Source of the DNA: Paraburkholderia acidisoli
GTDB taxonomy: Bacteria; Pseudomonadota; Gammaproteobacteria; Burkholderiales; Burkholderiaceae
Assembly: GCF_009789675.1 (NCBI RefSeq)
Contig: NZ_CP046913.1
Coordinates: forward strand, 620,001 to 684,000
Reading direction: 5' to 3'
DNA: 64,000 nt
A program made the position numbers and the translations under genes. The notes beneath the pieces were generated by a model. That model had not been told where the DNA came from, did not search any database, and saw only the letters and a program-made list of their open reading frames with translations. Shown in pieces: positions 38,131 through 47,049 of this stretch; position 1 is the stretch's first letter; each line of letters opens with the position of its first letter.

Positions 38131-39420
38131 ATGGAAACGAATTCGCAAAACGGAGCCGGCGGCTTGACCGAAGCGACGCCGGCACAGGGAGCGCGCGAGC
38201 GCGCGTGGAGCGGCTGGCGCCGCGCGGTGGCGGGCATCGCCTGCGTTGCCGTGGCGGCGTTGAGCGGTTGCGCGCTCGCGCCGGGCATGTCGTTCGCCGG
38301 CGGCGACAAGAACGCCCAGCAGGGCAACGCGACGGCCGCGGCCACGGCCGCCACCACCGCCGCGTCGGCGGACGGCGCCTCGGGCGCGGTCGTGCCCGAC
38401 AGCCTCACGGCCAAGGGCTATGGCGCCGGTGCGGGCCAGCTCGTGGAGATCACGAGCGAACTGGTGGCGAAGGAGCGCGCGGACCGCCCGACGGGCATCT
38501 CGCCGCAGATCCAGAAGCTGTTCGGCACGCCGGCGCCGTATCAGATCGGGCCGGGCGACATTCTGAGCATCGTGGTGTGGGATCACCCCGAACTCAACAT
38601 GCCGTCCATGGGCAACGTGACCCAGACCGACCAGCAGTCGGGTTCGACCTCGGTGTCCTCGGGCTATACCGTCGACACCAACGGCTTCATCCAGTACGCG
38701 TATATCGGCCCGTTGAAGGTCGAAGGCATGTCGGAGATGGGCGTGCGCGACGTGCTGGCGGACAAGCTCGCGAAGTACGTGCGGCAGCCGCAGGTGACCG
38801 TGCGCATCGTGACGTATCGCAGCAAGCGCGTGTATCTGGACGGCGAAGTGAAGACGCCGGGCGTGGAAGTGCTCAACGACCGCCCCATGACGCTGCCGGA
38901 AGCGATCAACCGCGCGGGTGGCTTCACGAGCACGGCCGACCGCTCGCAGGTCGCGGTCACGCGTGGCGACTCGACGGTCGTGATCGACATGCCGGAGATG
39001 ATCCGCAAGGGCTACAACCCCGACCGCATCATCCTGCACGACGGCGATCTCGTGCGCGTGTTCGCGCAGGCCGACAGCAAGGTATTCGTGGTGGGCGAAG
39101 TGGAGCGCCCCGGCGGCGTGATGTTCAACAACGGCCGCATGTCGCTCAACCAGGCGCTCGGCAACGCGGGCGGCATCAGCCAGGCGTCGGGCGACGCCTC
39201 GCAGGTGTACGTCGTGCGCGGCCAGGACACGGCCAAGCCGACCGTGTTCCATCTGGACGCGAGCAATGCTTCCGCGATGGCGACCGCCGACTCGTTCGAG
39301 CTGAAGCCCAACGACGTCGTGTTCGTCGATACGTCTTCTCTCGTGAAATGGAGCCGTGTCATCAGCCTGATTTTGCCGACGACCCAGGCAGCGGCGGCCA
39401 GCCGCGCAGTGGGTTACTGA
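38131..39420 (+). CDS. Polysaccharide export outer-membrane lipoprotein (Wza/GumB/BceE-like)
   Basis: 429 residues. GGGGGTAGGG lies before the ATG. A 30-residue polar leader precedes the lipoprotein signal (VAGIACVAVAALSGC, Cys about residue 47), then an Ala/Thr-rich stretch. The Poly_export domain follows (YQIGPGDILSIVVWDHPELNMP, GFIQYAYIGPLKVEGMS) with SLBB-type repeats (VYLDGEVKTPGVEVLNDRPMTL; VFVVGEVERPGGVMFNNGRMSL). It forms the outer-membrane channel for the polymer, working with the downstream tyrosine autokinase. The spacing (57 bp) fits one operon. Confidence 0.94.
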   Translation: METNSQNGAGGLTEATPAQGARERAWSGWRRAVAGIACVAVAALSGCALAPGMSFAGGDKNAQQGNATAAATAATTAASADGASGAVVPDSLTAKGYGAGAGQLVEITSELVAKERADRPTGISPQIQKLFGTPAPYQIGPGDILSIVVWDHPELNMPSMGNVTQTDQQSGSTSVSSGYTVDTNGFIQYAYIGPLKVEGMSEMGVRDVLADKLAKYVRQPQVTVRIVTYRSKRVYLDGEVKTPGVEVLNDRPMTLPEAINRAGGFTSTADRSQVAVTRGDSTVVIDMPEMIRKGYNPDRIILHDGDLVRVFAQADSKVFVVGEVERPGGVMFNNGRMSLNQALGNAGGISQASGDASQVYVVRGQDTAKPTVFHLDASNASAMATADSFELKPNDVVFVDTSSLVKWSRVISLILPTTQAAAASRAVGY

Positions 39421-39477
39421 GGCCAGCACGTCTATTAGCCGCAACGAGCGGCACGACTACCAGCGAGAGAGGACAAG

Positions 39478-41724
39478 ATGAAGCAGCGCGAATTTTTGCT
39501 CGAGGGCCCGGCGGAGACGGTGATACCGCTCTCGCCTTCCACCGAAGGCGGGCACATGAGCAGTCTGCTCGACACGCTGTACGCGGGACGCAAGACGATC
39601 CTGATCGCCACGGCGGTCGCCACGCTGATCGGCGTGCTGTACGCGAGCCTCGCCCGTCCGGTGTACGAATCGGACATGCTGATCCAGGTGGAGGAAAGCC
39701 CGAATCCCGCCAAGACGGCGCTTGCTGAAATGTCGTCGCAGTTCGCCATCAAGACCGGCGCTTCGGCGGAAATCGAAGTGCTGCGCTCGCGGCTCGTGGT
39801 GTCGTCGGCGGTGAGCGCGACCAAACTGTATATCCGCACGGCGCCGCGCTATCTGCCGGTGATCGGGCGCTGGGTCGCGCATCATCTCGGGCTCGCGAGC
39901 TGGTCGGGCAAGGGCGGTTACGCGTGGGGCGACGAGGCCATCGACGTGACGCAGTTCGACGTGCCGGAGCGCCTGCACGGCAAGCCGTTCGTGCTGACCT
40001 GGCACGGCGAAGGCCTCTATACGCTCGAAGGCAACGGCCTGAAGGTCGACGGTCATGTGGGCGAAACGCTGCACGAACAGGTGGCGGGCGGCGCGATCGA
40101 CCTGCTCGTGAATCATATCGACGGGCAACCGGGCGTGCGCTTCGACATCGCGCGCGATTCGGAACTGAGCGCGATCCAGGCGCTGCAGGCTTCGCTGATG
40201 ATCTCGGAGAAGGGCAAGGAGTCGGACGTGATCGGCGTGTCGCTGGACGGCGCCGAACCGGTGCTGACAGCCACCATTCTCAACGCCATCGGCAATGAAT
40301 ACGTGCGGCAGAACGCGCAACGCACGCAGGAAGAAGCCGAAAAGTCGATCGCGTTCCTCGACAAGCAACTGCCCGTGCTCAAGGCGCAGCTCGAAAAGGC
40401 CGAGAACGAATACAACACGTTCCGTTCCGCGCATGGCGCCGTGAATCTGGGCGCCGAAGCGGCCGCGCTGTTGCAGAGTTCGTCCACCGCGCAGCAGCGT
40501 ATTGCCGAGTTGCGCCAGCAGCGCGCGCAGTTGATGGCGCGCTTCACGCCCGACAACCCGGCGCTCGTGGCCGTGGACGGCGAGCTTGGCGAAGCGCAGA
40601 AGGCGCTCGGCCAGCTTTCGGCGCAAACGCGCGCGCTGCCGCCGATCGAGCAAGGCCTCGTGCGCCTGCAACGCGAAGTGACGGTCGACACCAACATCTA
40701 CACGAACCTGCTCAACAATCGCGAACAGCTGCGCTTGCTGAAAGCGGGCCGCGTGTCGAACGTGCGCATGATCGACGCGGCCGTGCCCGCGGAAAGCCCG
40801 GTGCGTCCGAAGCGCGCCGTGCTCGTGGTGGCCGCGCTCTTCACGGGCCTCTTTATCGGCATCGCGATCGTGCTGCTGCGCCAGCGTCTGAACCGCGGCG
40901 TCACGCTGGTGGACGAGATCGAAGTGGGTACGGGTCTCGCCGTGTTCGCCGCCGTGCCGCGCAGCCGCATCCAGCAGACCATGACGCGCCGCCTGCCGCA
41001 GCAGCCCATGGGCACGAACACGGTGCTCGCGCACACGGCCGTGTTCGACGCGGCGGTGGAAAGCCTGCGCAGCTTCCGCAGCGCGCTCGAACATGCGCTC
41101 GAAGACGCCAACAATCGCGTCGTGCTGCTCGCGGGCCCGACGCCGATGGTGGGCAAGTCGTTCGTCTCGGTCAATCTCGCGGCCGTGTTCGGCGCGGCGG
41201 GCAAGCGCGTGCTGCTGATCGACGCCGACCTGCGCCGCGGCACGCTCAATCGCCACGTGAGCGTGCCCAGCACGCCGGGCGTGACGAACATCGTCGCGGG
41301 CGACCTCGAGTACAGCGAGATCGTGCATCAGGACGTGATGCCGGGCGTCGACTTCGTCGCCACGGGCGGTTACGTGACCAACGCGAGCGAACTGCTGCGC
41401 GCGCACACGTTCTCCGACTTCGTCGACTGGGCCAACAGCGTGTACGACCTCGTGCTGATCGACGCGCCGCCGGTCCTGCCGGTCGCCGATGCGGGCATCA
41501 TCGGCCAGGTCGCGGGCACGGTGTTCATGGTCGCGCGCCAGGGCGCCACGAGCGTGGCCGAGCTGCGCGAGTCCGTGCGCCGTTTCGAGCAGGTCGGCGT
41601 GCCGATCCGCGGCGTGATCTTCAACGACATGACCTCGCGCCCCGGCCGTTACGGCAGCGACTACGCGGCCTACGGCTATACGAGCTACGGCTTCGCCAAG
41701 GACGCGAAGGTGGCGCAGCAATAA
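39478..41724 (+). CDS. Polysaccharide co-polymerase / tyrosine autokinase (Wzc/BceF-like)
   Basis: 748 residues. The N-terminal Wzz domain sits between two membrane helices (TILIATAVATLIGVLYASLA at about residue 40 and AVLVVAALFTGLFIGIAIVLL at about 445), with a coiled-coil periplasmic part between. The cytoplasmic BY-kinase domain has Walker A LLAGPTPMVGKSF, Walker A' VLLIDADLRRG and Walker B LVLIDAPPV. The C-terminus is a Tyr cluster with five Tyr in 15 residues (YGSDYAAYGYTSYG). It controls chain length and export through phosphorylation cycles. The matching low-molecular-weight phosphatase is not in the window. Confidence 0.95.
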   Translation: MKQREFLLEGPAETVIPLSPSTEGGHMSSLLDTLYAGRKTILIATAVATLIGVLYASLARPVYESDMLIQVEESPNPAKTALAEMSSQFAIKTGASAEIEVLRSRLVVSSAVSATKLYIRTAPRYLPVIGRWVAHHLGLASWSGKGGYAWGDEAIDVTQFDVPERLHGKPFVLTWHGEGLYTLEGNGLKVDGHVGETLHEQVAGGAIDLLVNHIDGQPGVRFDIARDSELSAIQALQASLMISEKGKESDVIGVSLDGAEPVLTATILNAIGNEYVRQNAQRTQEEAEKSIAFLDKQLPVLKAQLEKAENEYNTFRSAHGAVNLGAEAAALLQSSSTAQQRIAELRQQRAQLMARFTPDNPALVAVDGELGEAQKALGQLSAQTRALPPIEQGLVRLQREVTVDTNIYTNLLNNREQLRLLKAGRVSNVRMIDAAVPAESPVRPKRAVLVVAALFTGLFIGIAIVLLRQRLNRGVTLVDEIEVGTGLAVFAAVPRSRIQQTMTRRLPQQPMGTNTVLAHTAVFDAAVESLRSFRSALEHALEDANNRVVLLAGPTPMVGKSFVSVNLAAVFGAAGKRVLLIDADLRRGTLNRHVSVPSTPGVTNIVAGDLEYSEIVHQDVMPGVDFVATGGYVTNASELLRAHTFSDFVDWANSVYDLVLIDAPPVLPVADAGIIGQVAGTVFMVARQGATSVAELRESVRRFEQVGVPIRGVIFNDMTSRPGRYGSDYAAYGYTSYGFAKDAKVAQQ

Positions 41725-41759
41725 GTTCGCGCGGCCCGATCTTCGGGCGTCGTGGAAGC

Positions 41760-41796
41760 AGGCCGTCGTGCGTGAAAGCGCGCGACGGCCTTTTTG
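41760..41796 (+). terminator. Terminator after the Wzc-like gene
   Basis: GGCCGTCG (41761-41768) pairs with CGACGGCC (41783-41790), and five Ts follow. It splits the plus-strand EPS genes into at least two transcription units or sets a relative expression level. Confidence 0.85.
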
Positions 41797-41850
41797 CTTT
41801 TGCTGCATGAAACAAGGGGCATTCGCGCGATTTCGCATGGCATGAGCGAC

Positions 41851-41864
41851 GGCGAACATTCGCC
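41851..41864. promoter_or_regulatory. Inverted repeat upstream of the first glycosyltransferase
   Basis: GGCGAA-CA-TTCGCC lies 127 bp before the glycosyltransferase start, in the gap after the Wzc terminator. It could be an operator of the second EPS transcription unit. Confidence 0.35.
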
Positions 41865-41990
41865 ATGGGGAAGTTCGCCCACACTCGATGTCATACGAAA
41901 ACAGATGTGCGGCCTCTCGGATCAGAACGTGCGTTGCGGTGCCGCCGCGCGTACGGGGCCAGCGCATGAGCACCGCCCTGGACCCGATCG

Positions 41991-43094
41991 ATGAAACACG
42001 TGCAAGCTCCCAATCTGCTGATTAACGGCCGCTTTCTCGGCCGGCGCGCGACCGGCGTCGATCGCTTCGCGTTCGAGACCATTCGCGCGCTCGATCAACT
42101 CATCGAAATGCGCGATCCGCTCGTCGCCGGTCTGCGCGGCGAGATCGTCGTGCCCGAGGCGATGGCGAGCATCGCGAATCCGTTCCGGCACGTGAGCCTG
42201 CGCGCGAGCGGCAAAGGCGGCGGCGTGCGGTGGGAGCAGCTCGGTTTGCCGCAGGCCGCGCGCGGCCGCCTCCTGCTCAACCTCTGCAATTCCGGCCCGC
42301 TGATGTACCGGCGCCAGGTGACGGTGCTGCACGACGCCGCGCCCACGCGCGTGCCCGACAGCTACAGCCGTTCGTTCGTCGCGTGGTACCGGCTGATGGC
42401 GCCGCAGATCGGCCGCGTCTCGCAACGCGTGATCACGGTCTCGGAGTTTTCGCGGCGCGAGATCAGCGACGCCTACCGCATTCCGCACGCCAAGATCGGC
42501 GTGGTGTCGGAAAGCGGCGAGCACATGCTGCGCGTGCAGGCCGACGAAGCGGCCGTGGCGCCCAAGCTCAACGGGCGGCCGTTCGTGCTCGCCGTGGGCA
42601 GCCTGAATCGTCACAAGAATTTTCAGCTCGTCGCGGACGCGGCGCGCCAGATCGGCGATGCGCAGTTCGACATCGTGGTCGTGGGCGGCGGCGACGCGCG
42701 CGTGTACGGCACGGGCAAGGACGCGCTGCCGGCGTTCGTGAAGCATCTCGGCTACGTGAGCGACGGCGAACTGGCCGCGCTCTACCGGCGCGCCGCGTGT
42801 TTCGTCTATCCGTCGCGCTACGAGGGCTTCGGGCTGCCGCCGGTGGAAGCGCTCGCGCTCGGCTGCCCCGTGATCGCATCGCGCTTGCCGGCGGTGCAGG
42901 AAGCGTGCGGCGACGCCGCGCTCTACACCTCGCCCGACAATCCCGCCGAACTGGCGCAACTGCTCCAGCAAATCACCGCGGACGCCGCGCTGCGCGCGCG
43001 CCTTCGCGAGCGTGGCCGCGCACGTACAGAAGAACTCACCTGGCGCGCGACCGCTGCCAGATTGATCGAGGAGATCTCGCCGTGGCTAATGTAA
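41991..43094 (+). CDS. Glycosyltransferase, GT4 family
   Basis: 367 residues. The start MKHVQAPNLLINGRFLGRRATGVDRFAFETIRAL is of the GT4 group that also includes the gene at 51312. The donor-binding part has the fold's LAVGSLNRHKN and YEGFGLPPVEALALGCPVIAS, an EX7E-type motif with the two Glu of retaining transferases. It transfers a nucleotide-activated sugar in repeat-unit assembly on the cytoplasmic side. The ribosome site is poor, and a 19-codon frame (41966-42025) overlaps the start and may couple translation. The stop overlaps the next gene by 13 bp. Confidence 0.92.
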   Translation: MKHVQAPNLLINGRFLGRRATGVDRFAFETIRALDQLIEMRDPLVAGLRGEIVVPEAMASIANPFRHVSLRASGKGGGVRWEQLGLPQAARGRLLLNLCNSGPLMYRRQVTVLHDAAPTRVPDSYSRSFVAWYRLMAPQIGRVSQRVITVSEFSRREISDAYRIPHAKIGVVSESGEHMLRVQADEAAVAPKLNGRPFVLAVGSLNRHKNFQLVADAARQIGDAQFDIVVVGGGDARVYGTGKDALPAFVKHLGYVSDGELAALYRRAACFVYPSRYEGFGLPPVEALALGCPVIASRLPAVQEACGDAALYTSPDNPAELAQLLQQITADAALRARLRERGRARTEELTWRATAARLIEEISPWLM

Positions 43095-44419
43095 CGCTTG
43101 CAGTAACGCCGGTAACGTCCGCCGCGCCCGTGGTGCCCGTGGCGCCGGTCGCCCCCGTGGCGCCGGTTGCTCCGGTGGCCGTCGCGTCGGTCGTGCCGGT
43201 GCCGCCCGCCTTCGACACGCGCCGCTTCGGCCGCGTGGCGGTGGTGCACGAATGGCTCGCGACTTACGCGGGGTCGGAGAAAGTTGTCGAGCAGATCCTG
43301 CAACTGTTCCCCGACGCCGACCTCTACAGCGTCGTCGACTTTTTCCCCGACGAGCAGCGCAGCGTGCTGGGCGGCAAACGCGCCCGCACCTCGTTCATCC
43401 AGCATCTGCCGCGCGCGCGCAAATCGTTTCGCGCGTACCTGCCCCTGATGCCGCTCGCAATCGAGCAGTTCGATCTGTCGTCCTACGATCTGGTGATTTC
43501 GTCGAATCACGCGGTGGCGAAGGGCGTGCTGACCGGGCCGCATCAGGTGCACGTGAGCTACGTGCATTCGCCGATCCGCTACGCATGGGATCTCCAGCAT
43601 CAGTATCTGGCCGAAGCCGGCATGCGGCGCGGCCCGAAAAGCTGGATCGTGCGCGCGCTGCTGCACTACATGCGCATCTGGGATCAGCGCACGGCGCACG
43701 GCGTGGACGCGTTTATCGCCAACTCGGCGTTCGTGGGCCGGCGCATCCACAAGGCATACGGCAGCGACGCGACCGTGGTGTATCCGCCCGTCGACGTCGA
43801 ACGCTTTCAGCTCGGCACGCAACGCGAGGACGTCTATCTGATCGCGTCGCGCATGGTGCCGTACAAGCGCATTCCGCTGATCGTCGAGGCCTTCGCGAAG
43901 ATGCCGCAGCGCCGCCTCGTGGTGATCGGCGACGGCCCGGATCTCGCGCGCTGCCAGGCGATCGCGGCGCCCAACGTCACCTTGCTCGGCTTCCAGCCGG
44001 ACGCGGTGCTGGTGGACTGGATGCAGCGCGCGCGCGCCTTCGTGTTCGCGGCGGAAGAGGATTTCGGCATTTCGGTGGTCGAGGCGCAGGCGTGCGGCAC
44101 GCCGGTCGTGGCGCTCGGGCGCGGCGGCGTGCGCGAGATCGTCGTGGAGTCGGCCGATCCCGAACGCGCGACCGGCCTCTTTTTCCACGAGCAGAGCGTG
44201 GAAGCGATCATCGACGCGGTGGAGCGTTTCGAGCAGGCGCCGGCGTTTCGCGCGGAGGTGTGCCGCCGCAACGCGCTGCGCTTCACGGCGGAGCGCTTCA
44301 AGCGCGAATTCATCGGCGTGGTGGAACGGGCCGTGGATGCGGCGCGCGAGCCTGTCGACGTCGATCTCGATGTCACGGCCGAAGCCGGGCCGGAAGTGCG
44401 CCGCTGGCGTTCGGCCTGA
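43082..44419 (+). CDS. Glycosyltransferase, GT4 family (WbaZ-like), with a Val-Ala-Pro repeat leader
   Basis: 445 residues from GTG 43082, which has GAGGAGATC upstream and overlaps the previous stop. The first 45 residues are low complexity with a P-V-A/V-A-P tripeptide repeat (9-bp units at 43127-43180). The family domain begins at VAVVHEWLATYAGSEKVVEQIL. Later motifs are SYVHSPIRYAWDL, IASRMVPYKRIPLIVEAF, and EEDFGISVVEAQACGTPVVA with the EX7E Glu pair. WbaZ-like enzymes are mannosyl- or related hexosyl-transferases. The leader may tether or space the enzyme, or be a neutral expansion. Confidence 0.9.
   Translation: MANVTLAVTPVTSAAPVVPVAPVAPVAPVAPVAVASVVPVPPAFDTRRFGRVAVVHEWLATYAGSEKVVEQILQLFPDADLYSVVDFFPDEQRSVLGGKRARTSFIQHLPRARKSFRAYLPLMPLAIEQFDLSSYDLVISSNHAVAKGVLTGPHQVHVSYVHSPIRYAWDLQHQYLAEAGMRRGPKSWIVRALLHYMRIWDQRTAHGVDAFIANSAFVGRRIHKAYGSDATVVYPPVDVERFQLGTQREDVYLIASRMVPYKRIPLIVEAFAKMPQRRLVVIGDGPDLARCQAIAAPNVTLLGFQPDAVLVDWMQRARAFVFAAEEDFGISVVEAQACGTPVVALGRGGVREIVVESADPERATGLFFHEQSVEAIIDAVERFEQAPAFRAEVCRRNALRFTAERFKREFIGVVERAVDAAREPVDVDLDVTAEAGPEVRRWRSA
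43127..43180. repeat. 9-bp tandem repeat in the glycosyltransferase leader
   Basis: Six units of the form CCCGTGGCG / CCGGTCGCC code for the P-V-A tripeptide repeat immediately before the catalytic domain. Confidence 0.85.
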
Positions 44420-44513
44420 TACGGCCAGCGAGCAACGAGGGCCGAGCTTACGGCCCGGTCACGAAACGCCGCCCGCGCAGGACCGTGCGCGCAGCGGCTG
44501 GGGGTGAAGCCAG

Positions 44514-45917
44514 ATGCAACTATCGCTATTCGGCGTGGCCGTCTTCGTTATCGGACTGGCCACGCTCTATACCTCGTATCGCGGCGCCGTGTACGCCATG
44601 GCCGCGTGCTGCCTGTTCGGCGCGACGCTCGCGCTGGGACTCGGCGGCATCGGCATCATGCCGGCGCAGCTCTTTCTCGCGTTCTTCGCGGTGCGCGCGT
44701 TCAATCTCGCGGGCGGCAAGCGCATCGCCGACGCGTTCTCGCTCGACAAGCCCGGCTTCTGGCTGCTCTGCACCTGCATCTGGGGCGTGTTCGGCGCGAT
44801 CCTGCTGCCGCGCCTGTTGCGCGGCTCGACGCTCGTGTTTCCCGTCGACCACGACATGGGCGGCTCGGTTCTGCTACAGCCGCTCGGCCCGGTCTCGGGC
44901 AATCTCTCGCAGGCGTTCTACTGTGTGGGCGACGTGGTCGTGTATGCGTGCATGTACGCGCTGCTCAAGTATCGCGGCGCGTATCGCGCGCTCGCGAGCG
45001 CCGTGCTGCTGCTCGCGGCCCTCGACGTGTCCGCCGGCATTATCGACATCGGCACGCACGCGGTTGGCCTCGACGTGATGTCGGTCATCAAGACCGCGCA
45101 ATACGCCGACCTGAGCGGCGAGGAAATGGGCGGGCTCGTGCGTATCACGGGCACCTTTCCGGAGACCTCGGCGTTCTCGACCTTCACGCTGCCGCTGTTC
45201 GTGTTCTGCCTCAATCTCTGGCTGGTCGGCTATCGGCCGAAACTGTCCGGCGCGATCGCGCTGGGCGCGGGGGCGCTGCTGCTGTTGTCGACCTCGGGCA
45301 CCGCCTACGTGGGCCTCGGCGCCTACATGTTCGTGCAGCTGTTCAGCCGCCCGGGCCGCGTTTCGTCCGACGCCGGTCCGCGCAAGCGCCGCATGTGGAT
45401 CATCGCGGGGTGCGCGGGGCTGCTCGGCTCGCTCTACGTCGTGCTGTTCCTGCCGGTGGTGGCGAACGTGCTCACCGACTTCGTCAACACGACGGTGTTC
45501 GGCAAGGCCGACAGCTCCTCGGGTGTCGAGCGCATGAGCTGGAACACGCAGGGCGTGACCAATTTTTTCGACACCTACGGGATTGGCGTGGGACTCGGCA
45601 GCATTCGCACCTCGAGCTTTCTCGTGGTGCTGCTCGCGAATCTCGGCATCGTGGGCGTGGTGTGTTACGCGCTCTTTCTCGGCAAGTCGATGTTCTCTTC
45701 GGTGGCCGAGCACTATCCGTTCACGGAACGCGCCGTGTGCTACGCCGCGCGCCACGGCATGATCGCCACGCTGATCGTGGCGTCGATCTCGGCGGGCGTG
45801 TTCGAGCTGGGTTCGTGCTTCTATTTGCTGGCGGCGGCGGCCGGCGCGTTGCCCGCGCGTTCGCCGCGCCGCGTGCCCGCGCGCGAGGTGTGGGTGCCGC
45901 AGCGCGTGCAGGAATGA
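44514..45917 (+). CDS. Wzy-like polysaccharide polymerase / O-antigen ligase-family membrane protein
   Basis: 467 residues with roughly 11-12 membrane helices and a large periplasmic loop between LGPVSGN and the C-terminal half. VRITGTFPETSAFSTFTLPLFVFCLNLW and LLLLSTSGTAYVGLG are typical of the Wzy_C superfamily. It would polymerise lipid-linked repeat units in the periplasm. GGGGGTGAAG lies upstream of the ATG. A hairpin GGGCCG-N6-CGGCCC (44439-44456) lies in the 94-bp gap before it and may modulate expression. Confidence 0.88.
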   Translation: MQLSLFGVAVFVIGLATLYTSYRGAVYAMAACCLFGATLALGLGGIGIMPAQLFLAFFAVRAFNLAGGKRIADAFSLDKPGFWLLCTCIWGVFGAILLPRLLRGSTLVFPVDHDMGGSVLLQPLGPVSGNLSQAFYCVGDVVVYACMYALLKYRGAYRALASAVLLLAALDVSAGIIDIGTHAVGLDVMSVIKTAQYADLSGEEMGGLVRITGTFPETSAFSTFTLPLFVFCLNLWLVGYRPKLSGAIALGAGALLLLSTSGTAYVGLGAYMFVQLFSRPGRVSSDAGPRKRRMWIIAGCAGLLGSLYVVLFLPVVANVLTDFVNTTVFGKADSSSGVERMSWNTQGVTNFFDTYGIGVGLGSIRTSSFLVVLLANLGIVGVVCYALFLGKSMFSSVAEHYPFTERAVCYAARHGMIATLIVASISAGVFELGSCFYLLAAAAGALPARSPRRVPAREVWVPQRVQE

Positions 45918-46064
45918 CGCGCGAACGCGAGATGCCGTGCTTGCGTGGGGCAGCCAGCATTCGCGGGTTTTACGTATCGATAAGATGCCTTCCGGTAAGC
46001 GATTAAAAGGCGGCTGAGGACGCGGATTCGAGAGGATCGGGGCGCGAGGCCGGCGAGGCGATGG

Positions 46065-47003
46065 ATGGATTCGAGCGGGTATTCACGAGTGACCATGACG
46101 AAAGAAAACCAAACGCCACTGTTGGGGAAACCGGCCAAAGTCTGCGTGATCTTTCCCACGCGAGGCCGCGCCGCCGTGCTCGCGCATGTCGTCGACTTCG
46201 TCGACATGCAGACCGTCAAGCCCGAGCTGATCATCGTGTCCTGCGTTTCCGACGAGGACGTTGCGGGCCTCGCGCGCCGCCCCGGTCTGCTCGTGATCCA
46301 GGGCGCGCCCGGCAGCACCGTGCAGCGCAATCACGCGTTCGACCACGTGCCCGCCGACATCGACGTGGTGATCATTCTCGACGACGACTTCCTGATGCAT
46401 CCCACGTGGATCGCCGAAGTGGTGAAGGCGTTCGACGCCGACCCGTCGATCGCCTGCGTCACGGGCACCGTGGTCGCCGACGGCATTCACGGCCCCGGCT
46501 ACTCGGTGGAGGAAGGCCGCGCGATCCTCGCGCGCACGCGCGACGTGCCGCCGCACATGAACATCACGTCGACGGGCGGCCCCTACGGCTGCAACATGGC
46601 GTTTCGCGCGCGCAGCATCGCGGGCCTGCGTTTCGACGAGCGCCTCGTGCTCTACGGCTGGCAGGAAGACCGCGATTTCGGCGGCCAGATCTGGAATCGC
46701 GGCGACCGCGTCGTGCGCATCAACACGGCGCTCGGCGTGCATCTCGGCGTGAAGCGCGGCCGCGTGTCGGGCCGCAAGCTCGGCTACTCGCAGGTCATCA
46801 ATCCGCTTTATCTCGTCAGCAAGAAGACCATGCCGATGCGCGACGCGCTCGACCACGTCATGCGCAACGTGGCGAGCAACGTCTTGAAGAGCTTCGCGCC
46901 GGAACCGTGGATCGACCGGCGCGGGCGGCTGGGCGGCAACCTGATCGGCCTGTGGGATTTCGTGCGCGGGCGGCTCACGCCCGAGCGCGCGGCGCGGCTA
47001 TGA
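46065..47003 (+). CDS. Glycosyltransferase, GT2 family
   Basis: 312 residues from ATG 46065 (GAGGCG upstream); ATG 46095 is a possible alternative. It is an inverting GT-A enzyme: VCVIFPTRGRAAVLAHVVDF at the N-terminus, the metal-binding IILDDDFLMHPTWI, and GGPYGCNMAFRARSIAGLRFDERLVLYGWQEDRDFGGQIW with the acceptor-side ED motif. It probably adds one sugar of the repeat unit. The gap before it (147 bp) holds no recognisable signal. Confidence 0.92.
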   Translation: MDSSGYSRVTMTKENQTPLLGKPAKVCVIFPTRGRAAVLAHVVDFVDMQTVKPELIIVSCVSDEDVAGLARRPGLLVIQGAPGSTVQRNHAFDHVPADIDVVIILDDDFLMHPTWIAEVVKAFDADPSIACVTGTVVADGIHGPGYSVEEGRAILARTRDVPPHMNITSTGGPYGCNMAFRARSIAGLRFDERLVLYGWQEDRDFGGQIWNRGDRVVRINTALGVHLGVKRGRVSGRKLGYSQVINPLYLVSKKTMPMRDALDHVMRNVASNVLKSFAPEPWIDRRGRLGGNLIGLWDFVRGRLTPERAARL

Positions 47004-47049
47004 ACGCCGGCGCGCGCGGTTATCCGCATCGGCATCGAGGAGCAAGGCA

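Noticed and set aside
39457..41973. An 838-codon minus-strand frame opposite the tyrosine autokinase
   Set aside because: Antisense shadow; the plus strand has Walker motifs, membrane helices and the Tyr cluster.
41966..42025. A 19-codon frame overlapping the start of the first EPS glycosyltransferase
   Set aside because: It could be a coupling leader peptide, but it has no strong ribosome site or conserved feature, so it is mentioned only in the gene's entry.
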